From Schizochytrium sp. TIO01 (lineage: Eukaryota; Sar; Bigyra; Thraustochytrida; Thraustochytriidae), in contig SMSO01000037.1 in assembly GCA_004764695.1 (NCBI GenBank), positions 1,855,747-1,919,746 of the forward strand: a stretch of 64,000 nt of DNA, read 5' to 3'. The notes under the pieces are model-generated. The model searched no databases, was not told where the DNA came from, and saw nothing but the letters and a program-made list of their open reading frames with translations. A program made the translations under genes and the position numbers. Shown here piece by piece: positions 30,784 through 40,117 of the stretch. Positions within the stretch are counted from its first letter, which is position 1. Each line of letters begins with the position of its first letter.

Positions 30784-32241
30784 ATGAGTGTCACCACGGC
30801 AGCCAGCGGAAGATTTAATATGACCATCGATGGAAAATCGCATGAAGGCTCGGACCAGCCGTTTACCGTGTACAACCCGTACGATGGCTCCGTTGTAGCC
30901 GAGGCCCCGACATGCTCTAAGGAAGACCTTGATCTGGCGGTTGAAGGTGCTCGTAAAGCGCTCCCTGCCTGGTCTGCCAAGACCTTCGAGGAGCGTAAGG
31001 AGGTTCTCCAAAAAATGTCGGCCATTCTAGACAAGAACAAGGAAAGCCTGTCGAAGCTCCTTGTACTCGAGCAGGGCAAAGGTCTTCCCCAGGCCGAGTT
31101 TGAAATTATGGCAAGCCAAATCTGGTTCCAAAGCGCATTTAAGATGGAAAATCCTAACAAGACCCTCAATGACTCTGAACAGGCAAAAGTTCAAAAGACT
31201 TATCGCCCTCTCGGTGTTGTGGGCTGCATTGTTCCTTGGAACTTTCCCTTGGTCCTCTTCCACTTCAAGGTGCCTCTTGCGCTGCTCGCAGGCTGCACGA
31301 TTGTCTTAAAACCGAGTGAAAACACCCCTCTGAGTACGTTGGAGCTGGCACGTCTTTACAATGAAGTTTTGCCTCCTGGTGTTCTCAATGTAGTAACCAG
31401 CGAGCAGCGTGATCTGGGCGAATGGATGGTCGCCCACCCTGGCATCGATAAGATTTCCTTCACAGGTAGCACATCTACCGGAAAGAAAATTCTTGAGAAT
31501 TCTGCCAAGCACCTCAAGCGTGTAACTCTTGAGCTCGGTGGTAATGATGCTGCGATTGTCCTCGAAGATGCGGACCCCAAATCTACTGCTGCAAGCCTCT
31601 TTCAATCTGCCTTCATCAACAGTGGTCAGGTTTGTGTAGCCGTCAAGAGAGTTTTTGTTCCAGAGTCAATTTTTGATGAAGTTGTCAATGGAATTGCAGA
31701 GCATGCTCGTAATGCACCCTTCGGCAATGGGCTAGAAGAAGGTATGTTCTTTGGACCAATCAACAATGGTATGCAATACGAACGTGTGCGAGAACTGCTC
31801 GTTGATGCCCTTGACAATGGTGCGGAGATGGTTGTTGGCGAAGTGCCTCCTCCGAGGGATGATACCAAGGGCTACATGTTCAAACCAGTCGTGTTGCGCA
31901 ATGTGAAAGAAGGCATGCGTATTGTAGATGAAGAGCAGTTTGGGCCTGTCCTTCCTGTTCTTTCCTACACAGACATTGAAGATGCTATCCATCGTGCTAA
32001 TGATACTGAATACGGTCTTGGCGCAAGCGTTTGGACCTCAAACGAGGATGAAGGCGAGAAGGTTGCCAGCAGACTCAATGCAGGTACCGTCTGGATTAAT
32101 ACTCACGCTGAAATGGATGGGACTGTTGGCTTTGGAGGCGCAAAATGTAGCGGCATCGGATGTGAAGGTGGTTCGGAAGGTCTACTTTCCTTTATGCAGC
32201 TTCATGTTCTTCACACAAAACGTGCTTCTCCTCAGCAATAA
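30784..32241 (+). CDS. Aldehyde dehydrogenase, paralogue 3
   Basis: 485 residues with ATG at 30784. Same family as the two genes upstream: YNPYDGSVVAEAPTC, YRPLGVVGCIVPWNFP, KPSENTPLS, FTGSTSTGK, base Glu250 in TLELGGNDAAIV, nucleophile Cys284 in SGQVCVAVKR and FGGAKCSGIG. The glycine-rich loop entry is VPWNFP rather than the AWNFP of the other two, and ELGGNDAA replaces ELGGNDPA. Its codon usage is less G/C-biased at third positions than paralogues 1 and 2, so it may be less strongly expressed or older. It is separated from paralogue 2 by about 6 kb holding the IS607-type element and a gene remnant. Substrate unknown; cytosolic location likely. Confidence 0.95.
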   Translation: MSVTTAASGRFNMTIDGKSHEGSDQPFTVYNPYDGSVVAEAPTCSKEDLDLAVEGARKALPAWSAKTFEERKEVLQKMSAILDKNKESLSKLLVLEQGKGLPQAEFEIMASQIWFQSAFKMENPNKTLNDSEQAKVQKTYRPLGVVGCIVPWNFPLVLFHFKVPLALLAGCTIVLKPSENTPLSTLELARLYNEVLPPGVLNVVTSEQRDLGEWMVAHPGIDKISFTGSTSTGKKILENSAKHLKRVTLELGGNDAAIVLEDADPKSTAASLFQSAFINSGQVCVAVKRVFVPESIFDEVVNGIAEHARNAPFGNGLEEGMFFGPINNGMQYERVRELLVDALDNGAEMVVGEVPPPRDDTKGYMFKPVVLRNVKEGMRIVDEEQFGPVLPVLSYTDIEDAIHRANDTEYGLGASVWTSNEDEGEKVASRLNAGTVWINTHAEMDGTVGFGGAKCSGIGCEGGSEGLLSFMQLHVLHTKRASPQQ

Positions 32242-32626
32242 GACGAATATCGCAGGTCCTGGGCTAAGTTAAGTAAGAAAGGCACTACATGATTCAATTT
32301 TGCTGCATCATTCAGAACGATAAAAGTCTTACACAAGCTTATGTAGAAACTACATTCATGATGAAAGAGACATCAAGCCCTTTTTAAAATTAAGTAAACG
32401 TATTGATTATATTCAAACCATTGGATTTTGCAACTTGAAGTACATACAACAAAGGTTATCTCATTCTATTTTCACCTTGACATTCTATATGCAAGAAAGA
32501 GTTGGCCAAATGCAACAGACACTTGAATATGTCCCTGGAATTGGATTAATGATTTGACGTGCAAAGTGCACAAGCAAGAGTAATTTAGTGGGGAGCTTTA
32601 GAAGGTACACGTAATTCTATTTAAAT
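32242..32626. other. Convergent 3' spacer
   Basis: Contains the 3' UTRs of aldehyde dehydrogenase 3 (+) and the SPATA4-like gene (-). Nothing else seen. Confidence 0.5.
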
Positions 32627-35083
32627 TTATTTATGAGAATTTTTGGTGGCAAGAATGGCTTTAATGAAATCGCATTTGGCAAGATCAGGAACATCCTCCG
32701 AGAGTACCTGAAGACTAATGCGTACTTCTTGCTTAGCAATATGTTCATTCTCATTCATGCCCAAGACAACTTCTGTCTGCAGGAGTTGGGCTCCTTCTCT
32801 GGTTTCGTCTGACTCTTCATCAAGTATGTAAAGTTTTCGCAACACCTCAGGCCACAATGGATGAGCAAATACATTCAGTCCGGCTGTAGAATTACAAAAG
32901 TCCAAGACTAGAGACACAAGAGGCTGCATTTGATCTGCACTGTTTTTGGCATCTCCAATAGCTCGAATTAGAGGTCCAGAGATTGTCTGAAACATTTCCT
33001 TCCACACAAACCTCACCTGATCCTCATCTTGAGCTTCCTCTGTCTGTAAAAATGATAGGAGTAAGTGGTGAACAACATCTGCTTCCCCAGACTCAAGGAC
33101 CTTGTTGAATGAATATCCGTCGTTGGAATTCATTAGTGAATTGAGAATTAGAGCTGGGTCCCAGGACCGCGCCACAGCTACATGTTCTTTGGCAGCTTGC
33201 GTGACTGAATTTGTGGAATTGATAAATACACCATATGACTCAGGTTCAACAGAACCCAACATCTCATGGCGCCCTTCAAAACTCATGTTTGCTGCGCAGC
33301 AAATAAACAGAGGGATAAGAGACTCTCTTTCATGAAGCAAAGGCGCAAGCATGCAACACAGAAATTTACATGCAGACTCTCCAAATGTCCCGTGCTCTTT
33401 CAAAGCTTCATGAAGCAATAAAGAATCATTCGCAGCAACTGCGAGCCTTGCGAGTTGAATACGTACTTCCCACCACGAATCAGAAGCTAGTGCTGCCGTT
33501 TGGTGCAACAGGTCGGGAGTTGCAATATCATCCACTGTGTCGACACGCTCCAAAATACCTGCCAGAATGGCAAGAGCACAAGCCCGAACACTTGGACTAC
33601 AATGCGATAAGTTTTCGACAGCGAGGTCAACGAGGAAATAACATACTGTATCACTTGAAGTGAACGAAAGGTCCCGCTCAGCAAGGTTCATAAAGGTAAC
33701 AACACATGACAAGAGAGTCTTTTGTTTGCGAATCCGCTTTTGCAGTGTACGGAGCGAGTCATACTGAGCGATCAAATCATGTGGTGGACAGTATGCTGCG
33801 TAAATCGCCATGGCGGTAGCCCTTTGTTGAGGCATTCCATTGTTCATGATCACCTCCAAAGCGGGAAGAATGCTATCGAAAAAGACCGCGCGAGCTGCAC
33901 AGGAGTCCTCATCTGCAAGCAAACCTCCAACATCAGCTAGAATCTGCCCAGCTACGCGATTGTCTCGGTAGATAAGTACTGTGGCAAGTCTAGGGGCAAT
34001 CTGAACCCATTGCTCAAGATGCTCAAGCACACATGCCATGAGAATTTCTGATTGTGCATGTAGAGAATCGACAAAGTGATTAAGTTCTTCATCAGACAAC
34101 ATTGGGTTTGCAACACTCCCTGGTACGAGGCAGTCAAGGTCTGCTAGCAAATTTGGGATGGAAAAACCGGACTTTGGCCCCAGGGTCGCAGCTACAGCTT
34201 CTTCAAGAACAGCCATGGGTGACCTGGAGGAAGAACTCGTGGCACCGGATTTGGATTCAGCAGTTGAGCCTTCCAGGGTCTTAGATTCGTCAATGAGTGC
34301 ATCATGTACTGCAACAGATCCTCCAGATCCTAGAGGTTCAATATGACTTTGGCGCTTAGCCGCCCGCAATGACATAATGTCAGACTCTACAGATCGAATG
34401 TTCACAGCACCTGCTTTTACCTGCACTTGACTAGCAACTTTGGCAAGGGGGCGGTTTTCTCCACGTAACAGCTTCGATGGGCCCTTTGATACAGAAGCGG
34501 TTGATCGACCACTAAGTGCAGGTGCTCTTGCAGAGCTATGGTCTGAACCGTCTGTAGGTCCCCTAGGTGAGGCACCTGACTTAGACATTGGAGAGGACAC
34601 CTTGCTTTCTTCCGTTCTTGAATCGCTTATTTCTGAAAATCTTTTGCTCTTGCGTTCGCGCTCACGGGCTCGATTCCGTAATGATGCTGCTGTCACGACA
34701 CTTGGAGCAGTGTCGGTACAAATTTCGCGTGCTGTCAGAAATGTATATGCTGCATTCACAAGCTGGACAGAAGCCCCTGGAGCGCTTACCATGACACTCT
34801 CGATTAGTTTTTCTTGATTATCGACTCTGAAGCCAACTTTGTCAAAAACTAATTCAAGTTGGTGCCAATTATCCTCGCGAGCTGCGACCCGAAGGCCATT
34901 ATCGTAGGAGTGCATGTTAATCAGTTTTGGAAAGTATCGCGAAAACATTTCAGCCACAAGAAATCCATTTGAAAAGTCCCTGCGCACATTTTTAACTGCA
35001 TAGGCTAGGTCAAGGCCTTGCAACCAACGCAAAACCTCTCGGCTCAGCTGCTGGGGAGAGCTTTTCGTTGCTACATGGCTCAT
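32627..35083 (-). CDS. SPATA4/SPEF1-type CH-domain protein with ARM/HEAT-like C-terminus
   Basis: 818 residues from the ATG at 35083 (MSHVATKSSP). The reading frame extends 30 codons further upstream, but that part is unlike the family. Residues about 12-120 match the calponin-homology-like domain of SPATA4 and CLAMP/SPEF1: REVLRWLQGLDL, NVRRDFSNGFLVAEMFSRYFP, NMHSYDNGL, DNWHQLELVFDKVGF. These proteins bind microtubules and are linked to cilia and flagella. Residues about 130-290 are Ser/Arg-rich and probably disordered. From about 300 to the end the sequence is helical and Leu/Ala-rich with repeat-like pairs (for example SPSVRACALAILAGILERV), fitting ARM/HEAT repeats. Human SPATA4 is only about 300 residues, so the long helical part is an extension. 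A motile or flagellar stage for the organism is a reasonable inference. Confidence 0.8.
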   Translation of the reverse strand: MSHVATKSSPQQLSREVLRWLQGLDLAYAVKNVRRDFSNGFLVAEMFSRYFPKLINMHSYDNGLRVAAREDNWHQLELVFDKVGFRVDNQEKLIESVMVSAPGASVQLVNAAYTFLTAREICTDTAPSVVTAASLRNRARERERKSKRFSEISDSRTEESKVSSPMSKSGASPRGPTDGSDHSSARAPALSGRSTASVSKGPSKLLRGENRPLAKVASQVQVKAGAVNIRSVESDIMSLRAAKRQSHIEPLGSGGSVAVHDALIDESKTLEGSTAESKSGATSSSSRSPMAVLEEAVAATLGPKSGFSIPNLLADLDCLVPGSVANPMLSDEELNHFVDSLHAQSEILMACVLEHLEQWVQIAPRLATVLIYRDNRVAGQILADVGGLLADEDSCAARAVFFDSILPALEVIMNNGMPQQRATAMAIYAAYCPPHDLIAQYDSLRTLQKRIRKQKTLLSCVVTFMNLAERDLSFTSSDTVCYFLVDLAVENLSHCSPSVRACALAILAGILERVDTVDDIATPDLLHQTAALASDSWWEVRIQLARLAVAANDSLLLHEALKEHGTFGESACKFLCCMLAPLLHERESLIPLFICCAANMSFEGRHEMLGSVEPESYGVFINSTNSVTQAAKEHVAVARSWDPALILNSLMNSNDGYSFNKVLESGEADVVHHLLLSFLQTEEAQDEDQVRFVWKEMFQTISGPLIRAIGDAKNSADQMQPLVSLVLDFCNSTAGLNVFAHPLWPEVLRKLYILDEESDETREGAQLLQTEVVLGMNENEHIAKQEVRISLQVLSEDVPDLAKCDFIKAILATKNSHK

Positions 35084-37009
35084 TTTATTACAGTTGTATG
35101 TAAAGCGGGCTCGCACTATAACCGCAGAATTTAAATTGCACGCGCCTAAATTTTCGTCAGTGAGCTGCCTCAAGAGCTACCCCGCGAACCTCGATTTTAC
35201 GAAAATCCGCCACTACTCCTCAATTAGCACAGGTTTGGAGTTCACAAATATGCTGCTCTTCCCTCTTCTCTTCTAGAGCTTCCCAAACCGTCACCTTGAG
35301 GTGAGGCAAGCTCTCATACAGTTTGCCACACAAGTATATACATATACATGAATCGTTGCCCTCGCGCGTCAATGGTGTCGCCAAGCCTATTCCCCAAACC
35401 CAAACAAGCACCTACTCGCGAACTTTGCCACGCTAGACTTGTGCAATTTGCACAGGTGTGCATCATCAACGGTCCTTATAAATTCGGCGCAAATTAGCGC
35501 CGCAGTCTCGTGCACCCCTCTTTCCGCCTAAAGTTTCATCACTACCATGGTACCTAGCGCTTTGACTAGGCATTTTGTCTAGCCTTTTTTTTCTTTTCAA
35601 AGCCTAAATCGAAAATAAATGTGATTGCTTCGCTCAACTCCCACGCACAATTCATTAATCACTCAGCTTCAGTCAATGTAGGTATCTCTCTCTCCTTCTT
35701 TCTACTCTCTCCTTCGGCTTTATCTCCTTTACGAAGGTATGTGCAATCAACCTACTATGGAATTGATCATGTGCTCTCTGCACCTTAGAGAAAGAAAGTG
35801 TGGCACTAACTAAGTTTTGTAGAACAGAGAAAACGAAAGCAAACACCCTCCAAAAGCAAACGACAGCAATCAATGACGGGCATCATACCTCCATCAACAC
35901 AGCCAACGCTGCACACATTGCGCTCCTCACTTGTGAGAGGTGACTCGTGCACACCATGTCCGCTTAGCGCTGCCGAGGAAACGAAAGCAATCCAATTTGT
36001 GTGCTTCGAAATGGGTGTTTGGTCTCCGTTGTTCATTTCTCTCTCAATGTGCATTTGCCAAAGAGAACACACATTGGCATGGATCAAAAACCACGTCACC
36101 ATTTCTCTTCACCCAAATACTCCCCCGGTGTACCTCAATAGTTGCAAGAAATGTCTCAAAATAGAAGTCGATGATAGGGGAATATGGGACAGGCATGGGG
36201 GCACAGGGGACGTTTCCATGTGAAAGAAGATTTCGGGCTCTGGCGCAATCCCTGATCTCCAAGCCATCGCAGGGCTACAGAGACTGTTCGACCTGCCCCA
36301 CGAGCGCCTCTAATCGCTCGAAAGGCTCTGTGACTCCTGCGACCCGCGCAGAGACGGGCACAGAGACTTGGATAGTGCCTGAAGCACGAGAAAGGAGGGA
36401 AGAAGCACTTTTCAGGTAGTAGGTACCTGCTACGGTAAGAGGGGAATTTATAAATGCAAAGAGAGTAAAAAGAGAAAACCAGAAAAGAGAAAAAGCTACA
36501 GAGCCAATCCTCAAACGCAGCGCATCCCTCCCCGGCGGCGCGAACTCCGGAGCGTACGGGACCAGACCACACGCAGCGACCGAAAGTACCTCCACAGAGG
36601 CACCCGCTGCAAGGAAAGCGCAAGGCAGAACGCCGCTGCGACCAGCTCATCGACGAGGTAGTGTGCACGGAGTCCAACGCTCCGTCATCTATCTATATCT
36701 AGTCGCGTGAAACACCACAGCCTTCTTGCGTGCTAAACTTTCGCGAAAACCCGCACCCGCTGCACTCAAACTGTCATTTCCAACAGAAAAAGACTCTGCC
36801 TGTGGATTGGACTCAACTGCAGTTGATCAACGTTCCTGGAGTTGTGATATTTGCGTAGTGCAATTTAGATTAGCGGATCAATCATCAAATATTGCTTGTG
36901 CAGCAAATCTTGACAAACAAAGCGGCAATTGAAACAGCCACGACAACAACAACAACAACAACAACTCGTCCAGAAAATCTTGACCCCGTAGCTTCTAAAT
37001 ATCACTACG
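35084..37009. promoter_or_regulatory. Divergent promoter region between SPATA4-like and GT32 genes
   Basis: 1.9 kb holding the promoters of both divergent genes. GTAGTAGGTACCTGCTAC at 36414-36431 is an almost perfect palindrome. An ACA microsatellite lies at 36942-36965 in the probable 5' UTR of the GT32 gene. Overlapping ORFs around 35800-36680 look non-coding. Confidence 0.4.
36942..36965. repeat. (ACA)n microsatellite in GT32 5' leader
   Basis: About eight tandem ACA units ending 45 bases before the GT32 start codon. Confidence 0.85.
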
Positions 37010-38140
37010 ATGGATATTGGAGGCGCAGACCCGAACCAGCGCCGTCGGTCTTCGACGGCTACGAGACTCGGTAATTTGATGGCAGGCCAGGCTGGGTCTA
37101 GCTCGAACGTTGTGCGCCGTCGTGGCAACAGCGCGCAGAACAGTGGCGATGTGAAAGGCCTTGTGCCTGATGACTTCTCTGTGGAAACTCCGGCCAGCTT
37201 GAACTCGGCACCGCTGTCTAGCAAGGACAAGTTTCAGACATGCCTGAAGAATAAGTGGTGCAAGCTGTTGCTCGCGCTTCTCGGCCTTTTGGTGGCTTAC
37301 GGAATTTTCGCCCTCATTTTTGATGCAATGCACAGCGAAGACCCATGTGTCGTGGCACGCCGCTCTTTGCACACCGTGCGCAGTTTTCCGCCTCGGCAGG
37401 ATGTTCCTGAGGACTTCAAGCAGGAGTTGCCCAAGATCATTCACCAGCAGTGGAAGGACACCCATATCACGAACCCTAAGTACGAGCTATGGTCCAAGCG
37501 CTGGAAGACCCTCTTTCCCGAGCCTGAGTACAAGCACATTCTCTGGACGGATGAGACCCAACGCCAGCTTATTGAGGAGCAGTTCAGCTGGTTTTTGCCG
37601 TACTATGATGGCTACAAATTCAACATCCAGCGTGCTGACGCCTCGCGCTATTTTATCATGTATGCCTTTGGCGGTGTCTACGCCGATTTGGATTATGAGC
37701 CTCTTGTGAACTTTTGGGACCACCTGCCGCAAGACCGTGTCAGTCTCGTGGAGAGTCCGTACCAGTACAACGAGCTTGTTCAGAACAGTCTTATGAGCTC
37801 ACCGCAGGGTGATCCCTTCTGGAAGCACGCCTTTGAGATCCTCGTGAAGCAGTTTGGCAAGCCCGTCCTTGCCGCCACTGGACCTGTCTATCTTGATATC
37901 ACCATCAAGACCAACCCGCACCCGTGGTACCCGCTTCCTTGCGAGAACTTCCACCGTATTCCTCTTGGCGAGCAGGACCAGTCTCCCTTCCTTACTCTCC
38001 TTCACCGCGAGGTTCTTGGCCGTGTATTCCCGATGAAGCAATGTGGTGACTACAACGATTTTGCCTGCCACCAGGCTAAACACCACAACACGGCTAGTTA
38101 CCTTGCAGACACTGGTCTTTTCAACTTGTTGTGGACCTAA
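37010..38140 (+). CDS. GT32-family glycosyltransferase (Och1/IPC-mannosyltransferase type)
   Basis: 376 residues with ATG at 37010. It is a type II membrane protein: a Ser/Arg-rich cytosolic tail (1-80), one transmembrane segment (about 84-106, KLLLALLGLLVAYGIFALIF) and a lumenal catalytic domain. The domain begins PKIIHQQWKD (141-150), the hallmark opening of GT32 enzymes (Och1, Sur1/Csg1), followed by SKRWKTLFPEPEY and RADASRYFIMYAFGGVYADLDYE. The DXD metal/nucleotide-sugar motif is D226-x-D228. It ends after CGDYNDFACHQAKHHNTASYLADTG. Family members transfer mannose or related hexoses to N-glycans or to inositol phosphoceramide in the Golgi; which acceptor is used here cannot be told. Length and motif order are normal for the family. 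Confidence 0.9.
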   Translation: MDIGGADPNQRRRSSTATRLGNLMAGQAGSSSNVVRRRGNSAQNSGDVKGLVPDDFSVETPASLNSAPLSSKDKFQTCLKNKWCKLLLALLGLLVAYGIFALIFDAMHSEDPCVVARRSLHTVRSFPPRQDVPEDFKQELPKIIHQQWKDTHITNPKYELWSKRWKTLFPEPEYKHILWTDETQRQLIEEQFSWFLPYYDGYKFNIQRADASRYFIMYAFGGVYADLDYEPLVNFWDHLPQDRVSLVESPYQYNELVQNSLMSSPQGDPFWKHAFEILVKQFGKPVLAATGPVYLDITIKTNPHPWYPLPCENFHRIPLGEQDQSPFLTLLHREVLGRVFPMKQCGDYNDFACHQAKHHNTASYLADTGLFNLLWT

Positions 38141-39100
38141 GCTAAATTCCCTTTATGCCAATGCAATGAATCAAGAATAAATTCCGCCGTATCGTTTGCG
38201 AGTAAGCACATTGTATGGTCGAATTTCCCCTACATGTGGTGTATTCTTTACGCTAGAGCATGGAAATCAAGACCTGTTTTTCCTCTCAGAACGCAATCTG
38301 ACCGAAAATCTTCTGAGATGGCAGTCAAGACTTATCAGATCTACATCGATACCGATGGTTACATACAGATTCATCGAACGGTTGCGCCATTGCTGTTGTA
38401 GAGGATCAAGCTAATTTCTTTTGGTAGGTTCCTGACAGAATAAAGAGGGACTCTTACTCTCAGCCCTCTATCTACACTTACATTCTAGACCTGATTCAAG
38501 CTCTAGACTTTGCTTGCCATTCGTATTATTTCAAACTGTTCTGGCAGTCCAAACTTAACAACTTAAAACACTGATATCAAAAAAGGTAATAAAGAAAATT
38601 GAACAAAAACACAAAACACACAAAAAACAATGCTCTACTACAACTTCAAGGATTATGCCTACATCGAAAGTCGAAAATACAATTCTTTCGAAGGGTTGGA
38701 ACTAATCTAATATGAATCGGTTCTGGAGGAGGTTTTGTGACTGCAGTCCATGCAGAGTTTACGTACAGTTGGCATCCACCTCCATAACAAAGTGTACGCC
38801 GAATGTTTACTTTTTCACTTTGTAGTTTCTCTTTCTGCCTTTTCTCCTGCTGCTAATGGCCTCTCTTGCTAATACTGTTCGGGAAAGTACCCTTCAGCAT
38901 TAAAAACTTGGTGTAGTCATTGAATTATGATTCAATCTTGAAAGTTCAATTCTGATAGCAACAGATTCCCTTGCCTATAAACTATTTGAACAGCATGTGC
39001 TCTTGGCGCTTTTCTTTGCGCCATGATTACTTTGACAGAGAAAGCTATGCAATGATAAATGAAATAGGGGAAGCTAAGAAAGAGGTTACAACGGACTAGT
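38141..39100. other. Convergent 3' spacer
   Basis: About 960 bp between the GT32 (+) and START-domain (-) gene ends; AT-rich, no feature recognised. Confidence 0.45.
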
Positions 39101-40117
39101 TTATGCGAATTTCTTTCGCAGATGCGCAAGCATTGCCTGGTGCGATTCCAAAAGTGCTGATGATGTGGCAGAATTAATCACAGACGTGGGAATCCAACCG
39201 TTAAGGTTCATATTGTTGACCATTTCATACTTGAACGTATTGTCGCCAAGGGATGTAATCCTCATACCTCCGCCCGGATGGGAGGTTCCTAGCACGTATG
39301 TCTTATCTGGCTTGAGCACATTAGCGAGCCATGTTTTGTCTTTCTTAGGGTCCAATCCTACAGTTGCCGAAATTGAACCATTGTCTGGAGCAAGATGATG
39401 CTGCGTAGAACCATGGTATTTGACACGTAAATCAAAGAACTCCCGTGAGGAAATCGCTCCACCTGCTGCCGCATTAGTCACCATACGAGCAATCGTGAAG
39501 TGCTCCCCAAAAGATTTAACAATACTTCCCTCCTTTAGAGCTGTGTCCCACCCCTTGGCACCAACACGGCGGTCAAAGTCCATAAGCTCCGCTTCCAGCT
39601 CTTGAAGAGATTCAGCTCTACAAGTGCAGGTAACTTTCCATCGTTTTGTGGACTGACCTGGAAATTCTGCGCTAAAGACCTTGATTCCGTCTCTATCCTG
39701 TTCGAGCTGCCATGGTTTCCCATCGCAGGTGTGGTCTGCATCAAGGTTCTTTGCAAACTGCTTTAAAGAATGTTCAATACGCTCGAGGCCTGCCTTGGGA
39801 AGAACGTCTTTCTCAAGGGTTACCTTGGACTTATCTGGAACGGATTTGGAGACGGGCTTGGAGGCAGGCTTGGTTGATTCTGCTTTGGAGGCTATTGCGG
39901 AGGCCTCAGAGACAGCTAGAGCAACAAGCCACGCAAGCTGAGCCAGAATATAAAGCTCATAGCGTCCAGCAAGCGCAGCAAGGGCGGATATGGCAAGCGC
40001 GACATGTTTAGCAACCCCCTGGGCAGGCCCATGTAGCCAGATGTCCACGGAGAAGAGTGCAAAGAAAGCCGAGAAGGCCACCCGGCTGAGGAACCCAGCC
40101 TCAAAAACCGCACTCAT
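39101..40117 (-). CDS. START-domain lipid-binding protein with N-terminal membrane segments
   Basis: 338 residues with ATG at 40117. Residues 1-75 hold two or three hydrophobic stretches (VAFSAFFALFSVDIWL, VALAISALAALAG, LYILAQLAWLVALAV) and probably anchor the protein in a membrane. A Lys/Ser/Pro linker (about 75-100) follows. Residues about 120-338 fit a START domain: KPWQLEQDRDGIKVFSAEFPG, a WDTALKEGSIVKSFGEHFTIARMVTN stretch and ISSREFFDLRV, with a C-terminal helix (SALLESHQAMLAHLRKKFA). START domains carry a single lipid or sterol in a hydrophobic tunnel, often at membrane contact sites. The combination of membrane anchor and START domain points to non-vesicular lipid transfer, but the ligand is unknown. 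Confidence 0.8.
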   Translation of the reverse strand: MSAVFEAGFLSRVAFSAFFALFSVDIWLHGPAQGVAKHVALAISALAALAGRYELYILAQLAWLVALAVSEASAIASKAESTKPASKPVSKSVPDKSKVTLEKDVLPKAGLERIEHSLKQFAKNLDADHTCDGKPWQLEQDRDGIKVFSAEFPGQSTKRWKVTCTCRAESLQELEAELMDFDRRVGAKGWDTALKEGSIVKSFGEHFTIARMVTNAAAGGAISSREFFDLRVKYHGSTQHHLAPDNGSISATVGLDPKKDKTWLANVLKPDKTYVLGTSHPGGGMRITSLGDNTFKYEMVNNMNLNGWIPTSVINSATSSALLESHQAMLAHLRKKFA

